A stretch of DNA of 64,000 nt from Streptomyces sp. WMMC500 (GCF_027497195.1 NZ_CP114905.1:806001-870000); one strand, 5' to 3'; shown: positions 51,730 through 60,967, numbered from the stretch's first letter. Numbers and translations: made by a program. The notes: generated by a model not told the origin, from the letters alone.

Positions 51730-52632
51730 CTACGGGCGCAGCCTGGCGAACGCCTCCATCCGGCGCCGGTGGTACTCCAGGTCCTCCTCGTCGTGCCGCA
51801 CGCCCCGCGCCACGGCGAGCGCGAAGTACGCGCCCTCGCGCCGCAGCCGGTGCCGCATCAACTGCGTCAGCGACTCGTCGTCCAGCACCTCGGCGGTGCC
51901 GCCGGCCTCCCGGTAGGCGGCGGCGAAGCGGCGCGCGTCCGCGGGGTTCTCGCAGAACTCGTCCGCGAACTCCAGTGCCGCGCTCCCGACCTCGACCTCG
52001 GGCGGGGCGACGAACGACTCGTCCCAGTCCAGGACGGCGACGATCCGCGCCGGGTCGTCGCGGTCGACGAGCAGGTTGCCGTGGTAGAAGTCGCCGTGGA
52101 GCGCCTGCCGCGGCAGCCCGCTTGCGGTGAACTCGGCCAGCCACGTGTCCAGTCGGGGGTCCCGCAGCCGCGGGTCCTCGTACGCCACGTCGCCGGCGAG
52201 GCCGGTCTCCAGGAAGTTGCGCCGCGGCCGGGGCGGCAGTTCCGCGCCGGCCAGCGCGCGGTGCAGGCGGGCCAGCATGCGGGCCGCGGCCGTCGCCGAG
52301 CGGGGGTCGTCGCCGTCGGCCCAGACCCCGTCGGCGTAGGGCCACAGCGACACGGTGCGGCCCTCGACCCGTACGACGGTGGCGCCGTCGTCCCGCCCGG
52401 GGATCGGCAGCGGGGCGACCGCCTCGGGGCAGCCGCCGGCGCGGGCGGCGACGGCGACGCGGTGGCACCACTCCGCCTCCGCCGGGTCCTTGTCGTAGGC
52501 GCTGATCCGGACCACGTGGCCGCCGACCCGCCACGCCGCGGACTCCTCGCCGCCGTAGAGCCGTTCGGCGGGGCCGATGACGCCCGTCGCCTCCCGTACG
52601 GCCGCCGTCAGCGGCACCTCCGCGAAGACCAC
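51730..52632 (-). CDS. Aminoglycoside/choline phosphotransferase-like kinase
   Basis: About 300 residues from the GTG at 52632, which has GGGGGAG upstream; the ORF extends further upstream without a good ribosome site. The catalytic loop LHGDFYHGNLL and the metal-binding VLDWDESF are those of the APH superfamily. Such proteins phosphorylate aminoglycosides, choline, homoserine and other small molecules; nothing specifies resistance here. It is divergent from the two-gene unit on the right. Confidence 0.85.
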   Translation of the reverse strand: MVFAEVPLTAAVREATGVIGPAERLYGGEESAAWRVGGHVVRISAYDKDPAEAEWCHRVAVAARAGGCPEAVAPLPIPGRDDGATVVRVEGRTVSLWPYADGVWADGDDPRSATAAARMLARLHRALAGAELPPRPRRNFLETGLAGDVAYEDPRLRDPRLDTWLAEFTASGLPRQALHGDFYHGNLLVDRDDPARIVAVLDWDESFVAPPEVEVGSAALEFADEFCENPADARRFAAAYREAGGTAEVLDDESLTQLMRHRLRREGAYFALAVARGVRHDEEDLEYHRRRMEAFARLRP

Positions 52633-52778
52633 ACCCGCTCCCCCCGCTTCGCACCCGTCCGGCTTCTCCGGCCATTCGATCACACAGAGGTGCGCCGCCG
52701 GCGTACGCGCTCTGGGCACCGGCCGCGCGCCCCGTAACTCCCTTGCGCACCCCGGGCCGCCGCTGGCACGCTTGCCCC

Positions 52779-52817
52779 ATGACTCACGGAAAGGCGTACA
52801 CCGCCTCCCTCTGGTGA
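52779..52817 (+). CDS. 12-residue leader ORF coupled to the next gene
   Basis: ATG at 52779 encodes MTHGKAYTASLW and its stop TGA overlaps the GTG start of the following gene as GTGA. No clear ribosome site is seen. The tight overlap suggests it is a translated leader that couples or regulates the next gene. Confidence 0.4.
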   Translation: MTHGKAYTASLW

Positions 52818-54103
52818 CCGCGGTGACGACTCCGCGCGGGGCCTCTCCCCGCTTCGACGGCTCACTTTCCTCTTCCCACGACTGCCTGTCCCTCGCCGTC
52901 GCGCTGCGCGACGGCTGGCTGAGGCACGCCTTCTCCGCCCGGCCCGCGGACCGGCCGGCGGCCGAGGCCGCCCTCACCGGGCTCTACGGTCTCGCGGGGG
53001 CGCCGCCACCGCGGTTCGTCTGGGTCCACTCGCCCGCGGCGGCCACCCCGGTGCTGCGCAGCGAGCGGCCGGCCTTCCGCCGCCTGCGGCTGCGGGCGGC
53101 CGACGCGCCGGCACGAGGGGCGGACTGGCCGGTGGCGTCCCGGCTGGCGTCGCTGCAGTCCGCGCTGCGGAGCCGGCTTGGCCGGCACATCCGCGGTCCC
53201 TCGCAGGTGTCACGCAGACCGCGCCCCCCGTGGCACCAGGTCGCGCACGCCATGGCGGCCGAGGACGGACTCCGCGAGGGGTACGCGCTGCGCGACATCC
53301 TGTGGACCGCCGTACACGCCCCGCTCAACGCCTCGCTGCGCGACGGGCCGCGGCCGGCGATCCGCACCGCCCTCCTGCCCGCCACCGGCACCGGCACCGG
53401 CACCGGCACCGGCACCGAGCCTCTCGGGCTCACCTTCCACGGCCAGCACGACGCCCACTGGATCGGGCACTTCGACATCCACGCCCGCCTCGGCCTCGCC
53501 TCCTACCCCGCCGCCGCCACCCGCCAGCTCGCCCTGTGGGCGACCGTGGCCCGCTCCGCCGGCTGGTGGTGGCCCGGGGACGGGGTGTGCGTCGTCGCGG
53601 AGCGGCCCGCCGAGGTGCACACCGAGCCGCTGCCCGGTGCCCGCCACGGCGAGCTGCGGCTGCACCACCCCGGCCGCCCCGCCGTCCGGTACGCCGACGG
53701 CGCCGAGGTGTACGCGCTGCACGGCACCGCGGTGCCGCGGTGGGTCGTCACGGACCCCACCGTGGCGCGGATCCACCGCGAGCCGAACGTCGAGGTGCGC
53801 CGCTGCGCCATCGAACGCCTCGGCTGGGACACGTACATCGACCGGGCGGGCCTGCACCTGCTCGCCGAGGCTCCCGACCCCGGCAACGCCGGCTCCCGCC
53901 TGCACCTCTACCACGTGCCACGGCACGTGTGGGGGGCACCGGGGCGCGTCCTGCTCGTCGTCAACGGCTCCGTCGAACCCGACGGCCGGCGGCGCCGGTA
54001 CGGGCTGAGCGTGCCCGCCGGCATCGACGACCCCGTCGCCGCGGCCGGCTGGTCGTACGGGCTCAGCGGCCCGCAGTACGCGCGGCTGGCCCGCCGCACC
54101 TGA
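52814..54103 (+). CDS. Uncharacterised protein, DUF6745-like
   Basis: 429 residues from the GTG at 52814. The C-terminal 220 residues (HDAHWIGHFDIHARLGLASYP, SAGWWWPGDGVCVVAERP, WDTYIDRAGLHLLAEAPDPGN) resemble a conserved actinobacterial family that I recall as DUF6745, with no known activity. No signal peptide or transmembrane helix is visible. The 152-residue protein downstream is probably its partner. A run of Thr-Gly dipeptides (about residues 191-201) comes from a hexanucleotide repeat. Confidence 0.65.
   Translation: MTAVTTPRGASPRFDGSLSSSHDCLSLAVALRDGWLRHAFSARPADRPAAEAALTGLYGLAGAPPPRFVWVHSPAAATPVLRSERPAFRRLRLRAADAPARGADWPVASRLASLQSALRSRLGRHIRGPSQVSRRPRPPWHQVAHAMAAEDGLREGYALRDILWTAVHAPLNASLRDGPRPAIRTALLPATGTGTGTGTGTEPLGLTFHGQHDAHWIGHFDIHARLGLASYPAAATRQLALWATVARSAGWWWPGDGVCVVAERPAEVHTEPLPGARHGELRLHHPGRPAVRYADGAEVYALHGTAVPRWVVTDPTVARIHREPNVEVRRCAIERLGWDTYIDRAGLHLLAEAPDPGNAGSRLHLYHVPRHVWGAPGRVLLVVNGSVEPDGRRRRYGLSVPAGIDDPVAAAGWSYGLSGPQYARLARRT
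53384..53413 (+). repeat. Five tandem ACCGGC hexamers inside the DUF6745-like gene
   Basis: ACCGGC is repeated five times in frame and codes for alternating Thr-Gly. The tract is prone to slippage in steps that keep the frame. Confidence 0.9.
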
Positions 54104-54158
54104 CGTGCGGCCCCCGCCCTCTCGTCGACTTCCCTTCTCTCACCCCGAGGTGATGCAC

Positions 54159-54617
54159 ATGACCACGTCCGCAGCCGTGACCCTCGCCGACCTCACCGCG
54201 AGGACCGGCCTCGACGTCCTCGCCCACCTGGAGCGCGAGGTGACCGTCCCCGTGGTCGCCGGCCTCCAGGCGCAGGGCGACCTCATCGTCGTTCCGCTGG
54301 CCCTCCTCGACGACGTGGCGGTCCCGCCGCACACCCGCTGGACGCCCGTCCCCGCGGGCGGCGTCGAGCTGCTGCGCGGCGCCGCCGGCGGCAACCCGCA
54401 CACGCTCGTCGCCGACGCGGGCACCTGCCGCTGGAGTCCGCGCGTCGACGACCCGCAGCGCCTGGCCCTCGGTGTCCTCGACGCCGGTGCGGTCGCGTAC
54501 CTCATCCACCCGGAACACGGCGGGACGGGCATCGTTCCGGGCACGTACGTCATCCGCCGCCAGCGCGAGCGGAGCGAGAGCACGGGGCGGTTCGGGAACC
54601 GGTTCATCGCCGACTGA
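54159..54617 (+). CDS. Hypothetical protein, 152 residues
   Basis: ATG at 54159, with GAGG eight bases upstream; a nearer ATG at 54153 has poor spacing. The sequence (TLADLTARTGLDVLAHLEREVTVPVVAGLQAQGDLIVV, VELLRGAAGGNPHTLV, GVLDAGAVAYLIHPEHGGTG) appears to be a compact beta-rich fold with conserved Gly and His. No known family. It lies 55 bp after the DUF6745-like gene and is probably co-transcribed. Its charged, basic C-terminus (RRQRERSES) may contact nucleic acid or a partner. Confidence 0.7.
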   Translation: MTTSAAVTLADLTARTGLDVLAHLEREVTVPVVAGLQAQGDLIVVPLALLDDVAVPPHTRWTPVPAGGVELLRGAAGGNPHTLVADAGTCRWSPRVDDPQRLALGVLDAGAVAYLIHPEHGGTGIVPGTYVIRRQRERSESTGRFGNRFIAD

Positions 54618-54621
54618 CCAC

Positions 54622-54655
54622 GGCCCGCCCGGGGCGGTGACGTCCCGGGCGGGCC
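54622..54655. terminator. 12-bp hairpin between convergent genes
   Basis: GGCCCGCCCGGG (54622-54633) pairs with CCCGGGCGGGCC (54644-54655). It separates the 152-residue protein from the SARP gene and probably terminates both. Confidence 0.85.
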
Positions 54656-54661
54656 CTGCCC

Positions 54662-57600
54662 CTACGACGGCCGCGGGGCCGGTGCGCGGCGGAACGCGTC
54701 GGCGGCGGGGGCGTCGAACGCCGAGAGCTGGCCGTGGATCTGCCGGACGGCGGACGGGTCGAGGTCCGCGAGGAGCGCGTGGGCGCGGCGCCAGTGCGCG
54801 TCCGCGGCCCCGGGGTCGCCGGTGAGCCGGTGCGCGACGCCGAGGTGCGCGAGCGTGCCGGCCTCCCCGTACACGTCGCCGACGTCCCGGAAGGCGTCGA
54901 GCGCCTCGACGTAGCAGGCGACGGCCTCGGCGGGCTCGCCGCGGCGCAGGCGGACGTCGGCGAGGCAGGACCAGGTGTGCGCCTCGTAGGGGCGGTTGCC
55001 GAGCTTCCGGTGCAGCACCAGCGCACGCGGGAGGAGGTCGAGGGCCCGGTCGTGGTCACCGCCGCGGCCGTGGTGCCAGCCGAGGTCGGTGAGCGCGATG
55101 GCCTGCCCGGCCGGGTCGCCGAGACGTTCGAAGAGGTCGTGGGCGCGGCGGGTTGCGTCGAGCGCCTCGGTGCCGCGGTCCTCGACGACGTGCACGATGC
55201 CGCGCCGGTAGTGCGTCCACGCCTGCCCGGCGAGGTCGTCGCCGGCGCGCTCCAGCGCGGCGTCGAGGTGGGCGTGGGCGTCCTCGTACCGCCCGAGGTC
55301 GGCGAGCGCCGACCCGAGGTCGCGCCGCGCGCGGCTCTCCTCCGCCGCGTCACCCAGCCGCCGGGCGGCGGCGACGGCGGCGGCCTGGGCGTCGGCGCGG
55401 TCGTGCCACCGGCCGTGCCAGTGGAGGAAGACGAACAGCGCACGGGCCAGCCGGCACACGTCCCGGTCGAGGCGGAGCCGGCCGGCGAGGCCGAGGACGT
55501 CCAGCAGGGCGGACCGCTCGACGCCGAGCCAGGCGACGGCGTCGTCGGGGCCGGCGAAGCCGGGGGCGCGGGTGGCGGGCTCGTGGGCCGGGGAGCCGGC
55601 GGCTCGCGGGGCGGTCGGCTCCGGGCCCGCGGTCCCGGCCACGGCCGTCCCGGGGCGGGTCGTCGAGGGGCGGGGAGTCCCGGGACGGGCCTTCTGGTGG
55701 CGGGGCACCGCCGCGGCCGTCGGCGCGTGCCCGGCCGGGGCGGGGCCGGCGGCAACGAGGCCGGCGCGCTCCGTGCCGGCCGGCTCCGGGGTGCCGGGGA
55801 GGTGGCGGGCGGCGGCTTCCGCGGTGCGCACGTAGTGGTCCACGAGGCGGCGCCGGGCGCCGTCCCGGTCGGCGGCCGGGTCGCGGGCCTCGCCGAGCTC
55901 GCCGGCGTACGCGCGCAGCAGGTCGTGGCAGGCGTAGCGGCCCGGCGCGCGCTCGGTGAGCAGTCCGGCGCTCGCCAGCTCCGCGAGTCGGGCCCGCGCC
56001 CGTGCCGCCGGGACGCCCGCCAGCGCCGCGGCGGCGTCGGTGCCGCAGTCGGGCCCGGGGTGCAGACCGGCGACGAGCCGGAACAGCCGCGCCGCCGGGT
56101 CGCTCAGCGTCTCGTACGACCAGGAGAACAGCGCCCGTACGTCGGCGGTGCGCTCCAACGCGCCGAGGGTGTCGCGCAGTTCACCGGCGAGGGCGGCCAG
56201 CGGGAGCGCGGGGTGCAGCGCCGCGCGAGCGGCGACGACCGCCAGCGCCAGCGGCAGTCCCGCGCAGCGCCGGACGATCTCGTCGACGGCGGCGGGCTCG
56301 GCGGCGAGCCGGTTCCGGCCGAGCCGGGCGGCGAGCAACTCCCGGGCCGCGCCCGGCGGCAGCACGTCGAGCACCAGCGGCCGCGCACCGTGCGTCACGA
56401 CCAGCCCGGCGAGGTGGTCCCGGGCGGTGACGAGCGCCAGGCAGCCGGGCGCCGCCGGCAGCAGCGGGGCGACCTGCGCGGCGTCGCGGGCGTTGTCGAG
56501 CAGCACGAGCACACGCCGGCCGGCGAGCAGGGTGCGGTAGAGACCGGCCTGCGCGGCCGGCCCCTCGGGCACGCGGTGCGGCGGCACGCCGAGCGCGCCG
56601 AGGAACTCCCGTACGGCCGCGGCGGGTTGTACCGCCTCGCCGGAGGGGTCGTAGCCGCGCAGGTCGACGTAGAGCTGCCCGTCGGGAAAACGATCGGCGA
56701 CACGGTGCGCCCAGTGCACGGCGAGGGTGGTCTTCCCGACACCGGCGGTGCCGGACACGAGCGCGATCACGGGCGCGTGGGGCGGGGATGCGAGGGTCCC
56801 GGCTCCGCCGGGCGGCACGGCGACCCGGGCATCGCGTCCGGCGTCCGGGGCGGTCGGCGGCGGCGGGAGCTCCAGCAGTGCGTCGAGTGCCGCCCTCTCC
56901 GCGTCCCGGGCGGCGAACGCCGAGGTGGCGGCGGGCAGGTGACGGGGCACCGGCCGGCCCTCGTCCCGCGGTGCCTCGGCGGCGAGCAGGCCGGCGTGCA
57001 CCCGCCGCAGTTCCGGGCTGGGGTCGACGCCGAGTTCGGCGGCGAGCCGGCGCCGGATCGTCTCGTACCGCTCCAGCGCCTCGGCGGGCCGCCCGGCGGC
57101 GTCGAGCACGCGGAGCAGGCGCGCCCACAGCGACTCCCGCAGCGGATGGCGCTCGGCCAGCGCGGCGAGGGCTGCGACGCCGACGGGGCCGGCGGGTTCG
57201 GCCGGTTCAGCGGATTCGGCCGGTTCGAGAGGTTCGGCGGGCTCGCCGGGGGCGTGCGGCGCGTTCGCACCGTCCGCCCCGCCCCCGCCGTGCGTCCCGG
57301 TTCTCCCGGCCCGCCGCGGATCGGCGCCCGGCGCCAGGTCCAGGTCCACGCAGCGCTCGACCGCCGCCAGGTACCGCTCCTCCAGCGCCGGGGCCTCCGT
57401 GCCCTCCAGCCGGTCCGAGCGGATGCCGTCGAACGGCGTGCCGCGCCACAGTGTCAGCGCCGCCGCCAGGCGGTCCCGTTCCGCCGTGCCGTTCGCCGCC
57501 GCGGCGTCGAGGAGCCGGGTGAAGCGCAGGGCGTCGACCTGCTCGGGGCCGGCCAGCAGTACGTATCCGCCGGGGCGGGCGGCGACGAGGGTGTCGCCGG

Positions 57601-57829
57601 GGCGGCCCAGGGCGCGGCGCAGCCGCATGACGTTCGTACGGACGTTGGTGCGCGGGTCGCCGCACATGTCCGCGCCCCATACGGCGTCGGCCAGGTGCGC
57701 CGTGGAGACCGTGCGGCCCGCGGACATCGCCAGGACCGCCAGCAGCGCGCGCAGCCGCCCGGCCGGCAGCTCGACCGGCCGCCCCGCCACCGCGACGCGC
57801 AGCGGCCCGAGCAGCTCGACGCTCAGCAC
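54662..57829 (-). CDS. AfsR-type SARP regulator
   Basis: 1055 residues from the GTG at 57829, with GGAGGGGG upstream. Domains in order: OmpR-type winged helix (1-95, GRLRALLAVLAMSAGRTVSTAHLADAVWG), bacterial transcriptional activation domain (about 95-290, interrupted by a Gly/Glu/Pro-rich insertion), NB-ARC ATPase (Walker A GTAGVGKTT near 365) and C-terminal TPRs. AfsR-like proteins activate antibiotic and developmental genes after phosphorylation by Ser/Thr kinases, so the tandem kinases in this window are possible but unproven partners. No metabolic cluster adjoins it. Confidence 0.9.
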   Translation of the reverse strand: MLSVELLGPLRVAVAGRPVELPAGRLRALLAVLAMSAGRTVSTAHLADAVWGADMCGDPRTNVRTNVMRLRRALGRPGDTLVAARPGGYVLLAGPEQVDALRFTRLLDAAAANGTAERDRLAAALTLWRGTPFDGIRSDRLEGTEAPALEERYLAAVERCVDLDLAPGADPRRAGRTGTHGGGGADGANAPHAPGEPAEPLEPAESAEPAEPAGPVGVAALAALAERHPLRESLWARLLRVLDAAGRPAEALERYETIRRRLAAELGVDPSPELRRVHAGLLAAEAPRDEGRPVPRHLPAATSAFAARDAERAALDALLELPPPPTAPDAGRDARVAVPPGGAGTLASPPHAPVIALVSGTAGVGKTTLAVHWAHRVADRFPDGQLYVDLRGYDPSGEAVQPAAAVREFLGALGVPPHRVPEGPAAQAGLYRTLLAGRRVLVLLDNARDAAQVAPLLPAAPGCLALVTARDHLAGLVVTHGARPLVLDVLPPGAARELLAARLGRNRLAAEPAAVDEIVRRCAGLPLALAVVAARAALHPALPLAALAGELRDTLGALERTADVRALFSWSYETLSDPAARLFRLVAGLHPGPDCGTDAAAALAGVPAARARARLAELASAGLLTERAPGRYACHDLLRAYAGELGEARDPAADRDGARRRLVDHYVRTAEAAARHLPGTPEPAGTERAGLVAAGPAPAGHAPTAAAVPRHQKARPGTPRPSTTRPGTAVAGTAGPEPTAPRAAGSPAHEPATRAPGFAGPDDAVAWLGVERSALLDVLGLAGRLRLDRDVCRLARALFVFLHWHGRWHDRADAQAAAVAAARRLGDAAEESRARRDLGSALADLGRYEDAHAHLDAALERAGDDLAGQAWTHYRRGIVHVVEDRGTEALDATRRAHDLFERLGDPAGQAIALTDLGWHHGRGGDHDRALDLLPRALVLHRKLGNRPYEAHTWSCLADVRLRRGEPAEAVACYVEALDAFRDVGDVYGEAGTLAHLGVAHRLTGDPGAADAHWRRAHALLADLDPSAVRQIHGQLSAFDAPAADAFRRAPAPRPS

Positions 57830-57878
57830 GCGGACGCACCCCCTCCCCCCGGGGCCGGCGGGCCCCTCGCGGCGTGTT

Positions 57879-57890
57879 TCACCGCGGTGA
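57879..57890. promoter_or_regulatory. Perfect palindrome TCACCGCGGTGA in the SARP/reductase intergenic region
   Basis: A 12-bp palindrome located about 50 bp before the SARP start and 70 bp before the divergent reductase. A related CACCCGCGGTGCG follows. It may be a shared operator, perhaps of the SARP itself. Confidence 0.4.
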
Positions 57891-57959
57891 CACCACTGTG
57901 CCACCCGCGGTGCGCCAGGCTGTCGCTCGTTCGCACCGCGTGACCGGCGAGGGAGTTCC

Positions 57960-58541
57960 ATGAGCAAGGTGATCTTCGATATCAGCATGTCGCTGGACGG
58001 ATACGTCAAGGCGGCCGGCGCGACACCCGACGAGCCGCTCGGCAAGGGCGGCGAGTTGCTGCACGAGTGGGCGCTGCACTCCGAAGGCGCCGAAGCCGCA
58101 CTTCTGGCGGACACGGTCGCGGAGGCGGGCGCGATGATCGGGGGGCGGCGGACGTACGACGACTCGTTGCGCTGGTGGGGCGCGGACGGGCCGACCGGGT
58201 CCGCCCGGGTGCCGCTGTTCGTCGTGACGCACGAGGCGCCCGCGGAGGTGCCGCGGAACGGCGTCTACACGTTCGTCACCGACGGTATCGAGAGCGCCCT
58301 GCGGCAGGCGAAGGAGACCGCGGCCGGCCGGAACGTGTTCATCATGGGCGGCCCGGACGTCGCCGGCCAGTTCGTCCGTGCGGGGCTCGTCGACCGGATC
58401 GGGATCCACCTGGTGCCGGTGCTGTTCGGCGGCGGCGCCCGGCTGCTGGAGCACCTCGGGGACGCGCACGTCCGGTTGCGGGTGGCGAGCGTGACCGAGA
58501 CCGCGCGGGCCACGCATCTGCTCTACGACGTCGTGCGGTGA
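57960..58541 (+). CDS. DHFR/RibD-C-like reductase
   Basis: 193 residues. The fold signatures are MSKVIFDISMSLDGYV at the start, GAMIGGRRTYDD and FIMGGPDVAGQFVRAGLVDRIGIHLVPVLFGGG, typical of the YwjB-like dihydrofolate-reductase-fold family. NADPH binds at the GG regions; the substrate is unknown. The ATG at 57960 is preceded by GGGAG. It is divergent from the SARP gene, an association I remember from other Streptomyces genomes, which would fit a SARP-controlled or resistance-linked role. Confidence 0.88.
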   Translation: MSKVIFDISMSLDGYVKAAGATPDEPLGKGGELLHEWALHSEGAEAALLADTVAEAGAMIGGRRTYDDSLRWWGADGPTGSARVPLFVVTHEAPAEVPRNGVYTFVTDGIESALRQAKETAAGRNVFIMGGPDVAGQFVRAGLVDRIGIHLVPVLFGGGARLLEHLGDAHVRLRVASVTETARATHLLYDVVR

Positions 58542-58650
58542 AGCCCCGCGGGTGACGCAACGGGATCGGTTCCGCCGTTCGGGACCCGTCCCGCTCTCGT
58601 TCCGGTACGGTCCTGGCTTCGGAAACGGCCCGTAACGCAGGGGTGAAGCG

Positions 58651-59991
58651 GTGGACGACGTCGGGGAGCTGATCGAGCGGCTGGCCCTGTGGCGGACGGG
58701 AGACGGCGGCTACGACGAGACGAGTCTCCGGGAGCGGGCGACCGTCGCGCTGCAGGAGCGGGGTCCCGAGGTCGTCCCCGTGCTCGTCGACCGGCTCGAC
58801 GCCCTCCTCGCCGACCACGCCGCGCACCTGGAGCGGGTCGGGGCCGTCACGGCGGTGTGGGACGCCTGGTACGAGGAAGGTGACGCGCTCGTCGACGAGC
58901 ACGGCGTGGGCAAGGTGTTCGAGCTGGAGCGGTACCGCACCGTCCCCAGCGACAGCCTTCCCCAGCAGGAGCCGCGGGACCAGCACTACCAGGATCCGTA
59001 CGACCTCAAGCAGGGCCTCGTGGAGGCCCTGCGCCGCATCGGCGACGAGCGCGCCGCGCCCGTCCTCGGCCGCGCGCTCCGCGACCGGGCCTGCATCCAC
59101 CACGCCGCGACGGCGCTGCGCGGCATCCACCTCGACGGCGCCGTACCCGCGCTGCTCGACGCCGCCGCGAGCATCGAGCCCGACGACATGGCCTTCCCCG
59201 AGTTACTGCGGACGCTGGAGCACTACGGCGCCACGATGGCTCAGGTGCGGGCCCGGTTCGAGGCAGAGTCCGGGCCGCAGGCCCGGGTCAGCCTGATGCA
59301 CGTGATGAAGACGCTGCCCGGCGACGGCGCCGGCAGGCCCGCGGACGAGGAGATCACGGACGCGCTCGTCTTCCTCGCGATGAGCCGGAACGCCACGGAC
59401 AGGTACGGGGCCGTCAGGGAGCTGGAGTCGCTCGGCGCTCTCGACCCGGTCGGCGGACCGCCGGAGGACGGGGGCGACCCGTGGGACGCCGGCTTCGGCG
59501 GAATGGACGCGCCGCCCCCCGCCGAGGCGGTCCACGCCGCGATCGCCCTCGCCGCACAGGGCGACCCGCCGGGACACGACCGCGAACTGGTGCGGCGGCT
59601 GCGGCACATGGCCGGTGAGGCCCCGTCCGCGGCGCGGGCCGTCACCGCCGTGCTCGCCCGCGAGCCGCGGGCGTCCGACGCGGAGCTGGACCTCGCGCTG
59701 CGGCTGGTCCCGCTGCTGCACCCCGACCGGGTGGCGGACCACCTGGCGCTGCTCCGCGCCCTGCACGGGCTCACCTCGTACGAACCGGCGCGCGCAGGCG
59801 CGCTGCGCGCCCTGCGCCGCGACGGCATGCTGTTCGTGCTGATGCTGCACGAGGACCCGGTGCTCCGCGAGGAGGCCCGGGTCGTCTTCGACGACGTCGC
59901 CGAGCCCGACGACCGGGAGCGGTTCGCGAGCTACGAGGCTCTGCGGCTGGGCACCTGGGGACGGCTGGTGCGCAGGTTCCGGCGCCGCTAG
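58651..59991 (+). CDS. HEAT-like repeat protein
   Basis: 446 residues with GTG start. The sequence is a run of short helical repeats (LVEALRRIGDERAAPVLGRAL, ATALRGIHLDGAVPALLDAA, LRALHGLTSYEPARAGALRALRR) typical of HEAT/PBS-type scaffolds. No catalytic motif, signal or transmembrane helix. It probably mediates protein-protein contacts; the partner is unknown. The 9-bp tandem repeat array just downstream separates it from the methyltransferase. Confidence 0.7.
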   Translation: MDDVGELIERLALWRTGDGGYDETSLRERATVALQERGPEVVPVLVDRLDALLADHAAHLERVGAVTAVWDAWYEEGDALVDEHGVGKVFELERYRTVPSDSLPQQEPRDQHYQDPYDLKQGLVEALRRIGDERAAPVLGRALRDRACIHHAATALRGIHLDGAVPALLDAAASIEPDDMAFPELLRTLEHYGATMAQVRARFEAESGPQARVSLMHVMKTLPGDGAGRPADEEITDALVFLAMSRNATDRYGAVRELESLGALDPVGGPPEDGGDPWDAGFGGMDAPPPAEAVHAAIALAAQGDPPGHDRELVRRLRHMAGEAPSAARAVTAVLAREPRASDAELDLALRLVPLLHPDRVADHLALLRALHGLTSYEPARAGALRALRRDGMLFVLMLHEDPVLREEARVVFDDVAEPDDRERFASYEALRLGTWGRLVRRFRRR

Positions 59992-60021
59992 CGCCGGTAT
60001 CGGTCGTGGCCCGGCATCTTT

Positions 60022-60066
60022 CGCCCTGAACGCCCTGAACGCCCTGAACGCCCTGAACGCCCCGAA
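60022..60066. repeat. Five tandem 9-bp units (CGCCCTGAA)
   Basis: Four exact copies (60022-60057) and one with a single change (60058-60066), between two plus-strand genes. It is non-coding here. Confidence 0.9.
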
Positions 60067-60123
60067 CGCCGTGCCGCACGTGCGCTCTTGCCGCCGGGTC
60101 CGCCCGGGCCGTACAAACGGGGC

Positions 60124-60840
60124 ATGCATCGAAGCGACACCACCGGCCCGCGCCCCGCATGGTTCTTCCGCGAGTACGAGCCCGTCGGCGTGGACCTCGG
60201 CAGCGCCGCCGCGGTGGCCTCCTACGACCGCAACCAGGGCACCGACCCGGATGCCGACGACGCGCTGCTCGACCGTCTCGACGTGGTCGCGGGCACCCGG
60301 CTGGTCGACCTGGCCTGCGGCACCGGCTCGCTGGTGGTCCAGGCCGCGCGGCGCGGGGCCGAGGCCCACGGCGTCGACGTCTCGGAACAGATGCTCGCCT
60401 TCGCAAGGGCCCGGGCGGAGCGGGCCGGTGCCGGCGCACACTGGCACCGGGCCGGCTTCCTGGACTACGCCCACCGCGCGGGGCCCGCGGACGTGGTGAC
60501 CACCAGGTCGGCCCTGCACCAGCTCCCGGACTTCTTCAAGCAGCAGGCGCTCCTCAACGCGGCCGGCGTGCTCCGGCCGGGCGGCACCTTCTACCTGTGG
60601 GACGTCATCTTCAGCTTCCCGCCCGCCGACGCCGCGGAGCACCTGGGGCAGTGGATCGACACCGCGGGCCGCCCGGTGGGCGAGGGCTTCACCCGGGCGG
60701 ACTTCGAGGCGCACGTCCGGGAGGAGTTCTCCACGTACGCCTGGATCCTGGAGGGCATGCTGGCACGGGCCGGATTCGAGATCCTCGCGCACGAGTCCCG
60801 CTCACCCACGCACGGTGAGTTCCTCTGCCGCCGCCGGTAG
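60124..60840 (+). CDS. Class I SAM-dependent methyltransferase
   Basis: 238 residues. Motif I VDLACGTGSLV (about 57-67) binds SAM; the acidic Asp in GVDVSEQM (motif II) and LRPGGTFYLWD (motif III) follow. The start ATG at 60124 has ACGGGGC upstream, weak but acceptable. No transmembrane region. Substrate unknown; the next gene has its own promoter, so it is probably a single-gene unit. Confidence 0.88.
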   Translation: MHRSDTTGPRPAWFFREYEPVGVDLGSAAAVASYDRNQGTDPDADDALLDRLDVVAGTRLVDLACGTGSLVVQAARRGAEAHGVDVSEQMLAFARARAERAGAGAHWHRAGFLDYAHRAGPADVVTTRSALHQLPDFFKQQALLNAAGVLRPGGTFYLWDVIFSFPPADAAEHLGQWIDTAGRPVGEGFTRADFEAHVREEFSTYAWILEGMLARAGFEILAHESRSPTHGEFLCRRR

Positions 60841-60926
60841 TTCCCCCGCCGCCGGCACGGGTCCGGCCCGGTCCGGGGCGTGCGCGGGGCGTTGACGTGA
60901 CGTGCCGCAGCCCGTACGTTCCGGAC

Positions 60927-60944
60927 GTCTGATGTCCGATGCCT
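60927..60944. promoter_or_regulatory. 18-bp sequence GTCTGATGTCCGATGCCT before the sialidase gene
   Basis: Identical, in opposite orientation, to 63021-63038 in front of the GntR gene. It lies just before the sialidase start at 60968 and is the likely binding site of that regulator. Confidence 0.8.
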
Positions 60945-60967
60945 CCGCCCCGAAGTGGAGGTATCAC

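Noticed and set aside
51730..52632. Aminoglycoside resistance gene
   Set aside because: Only superfamily motifs are visible; nothing indicates an antibiotic substrate.
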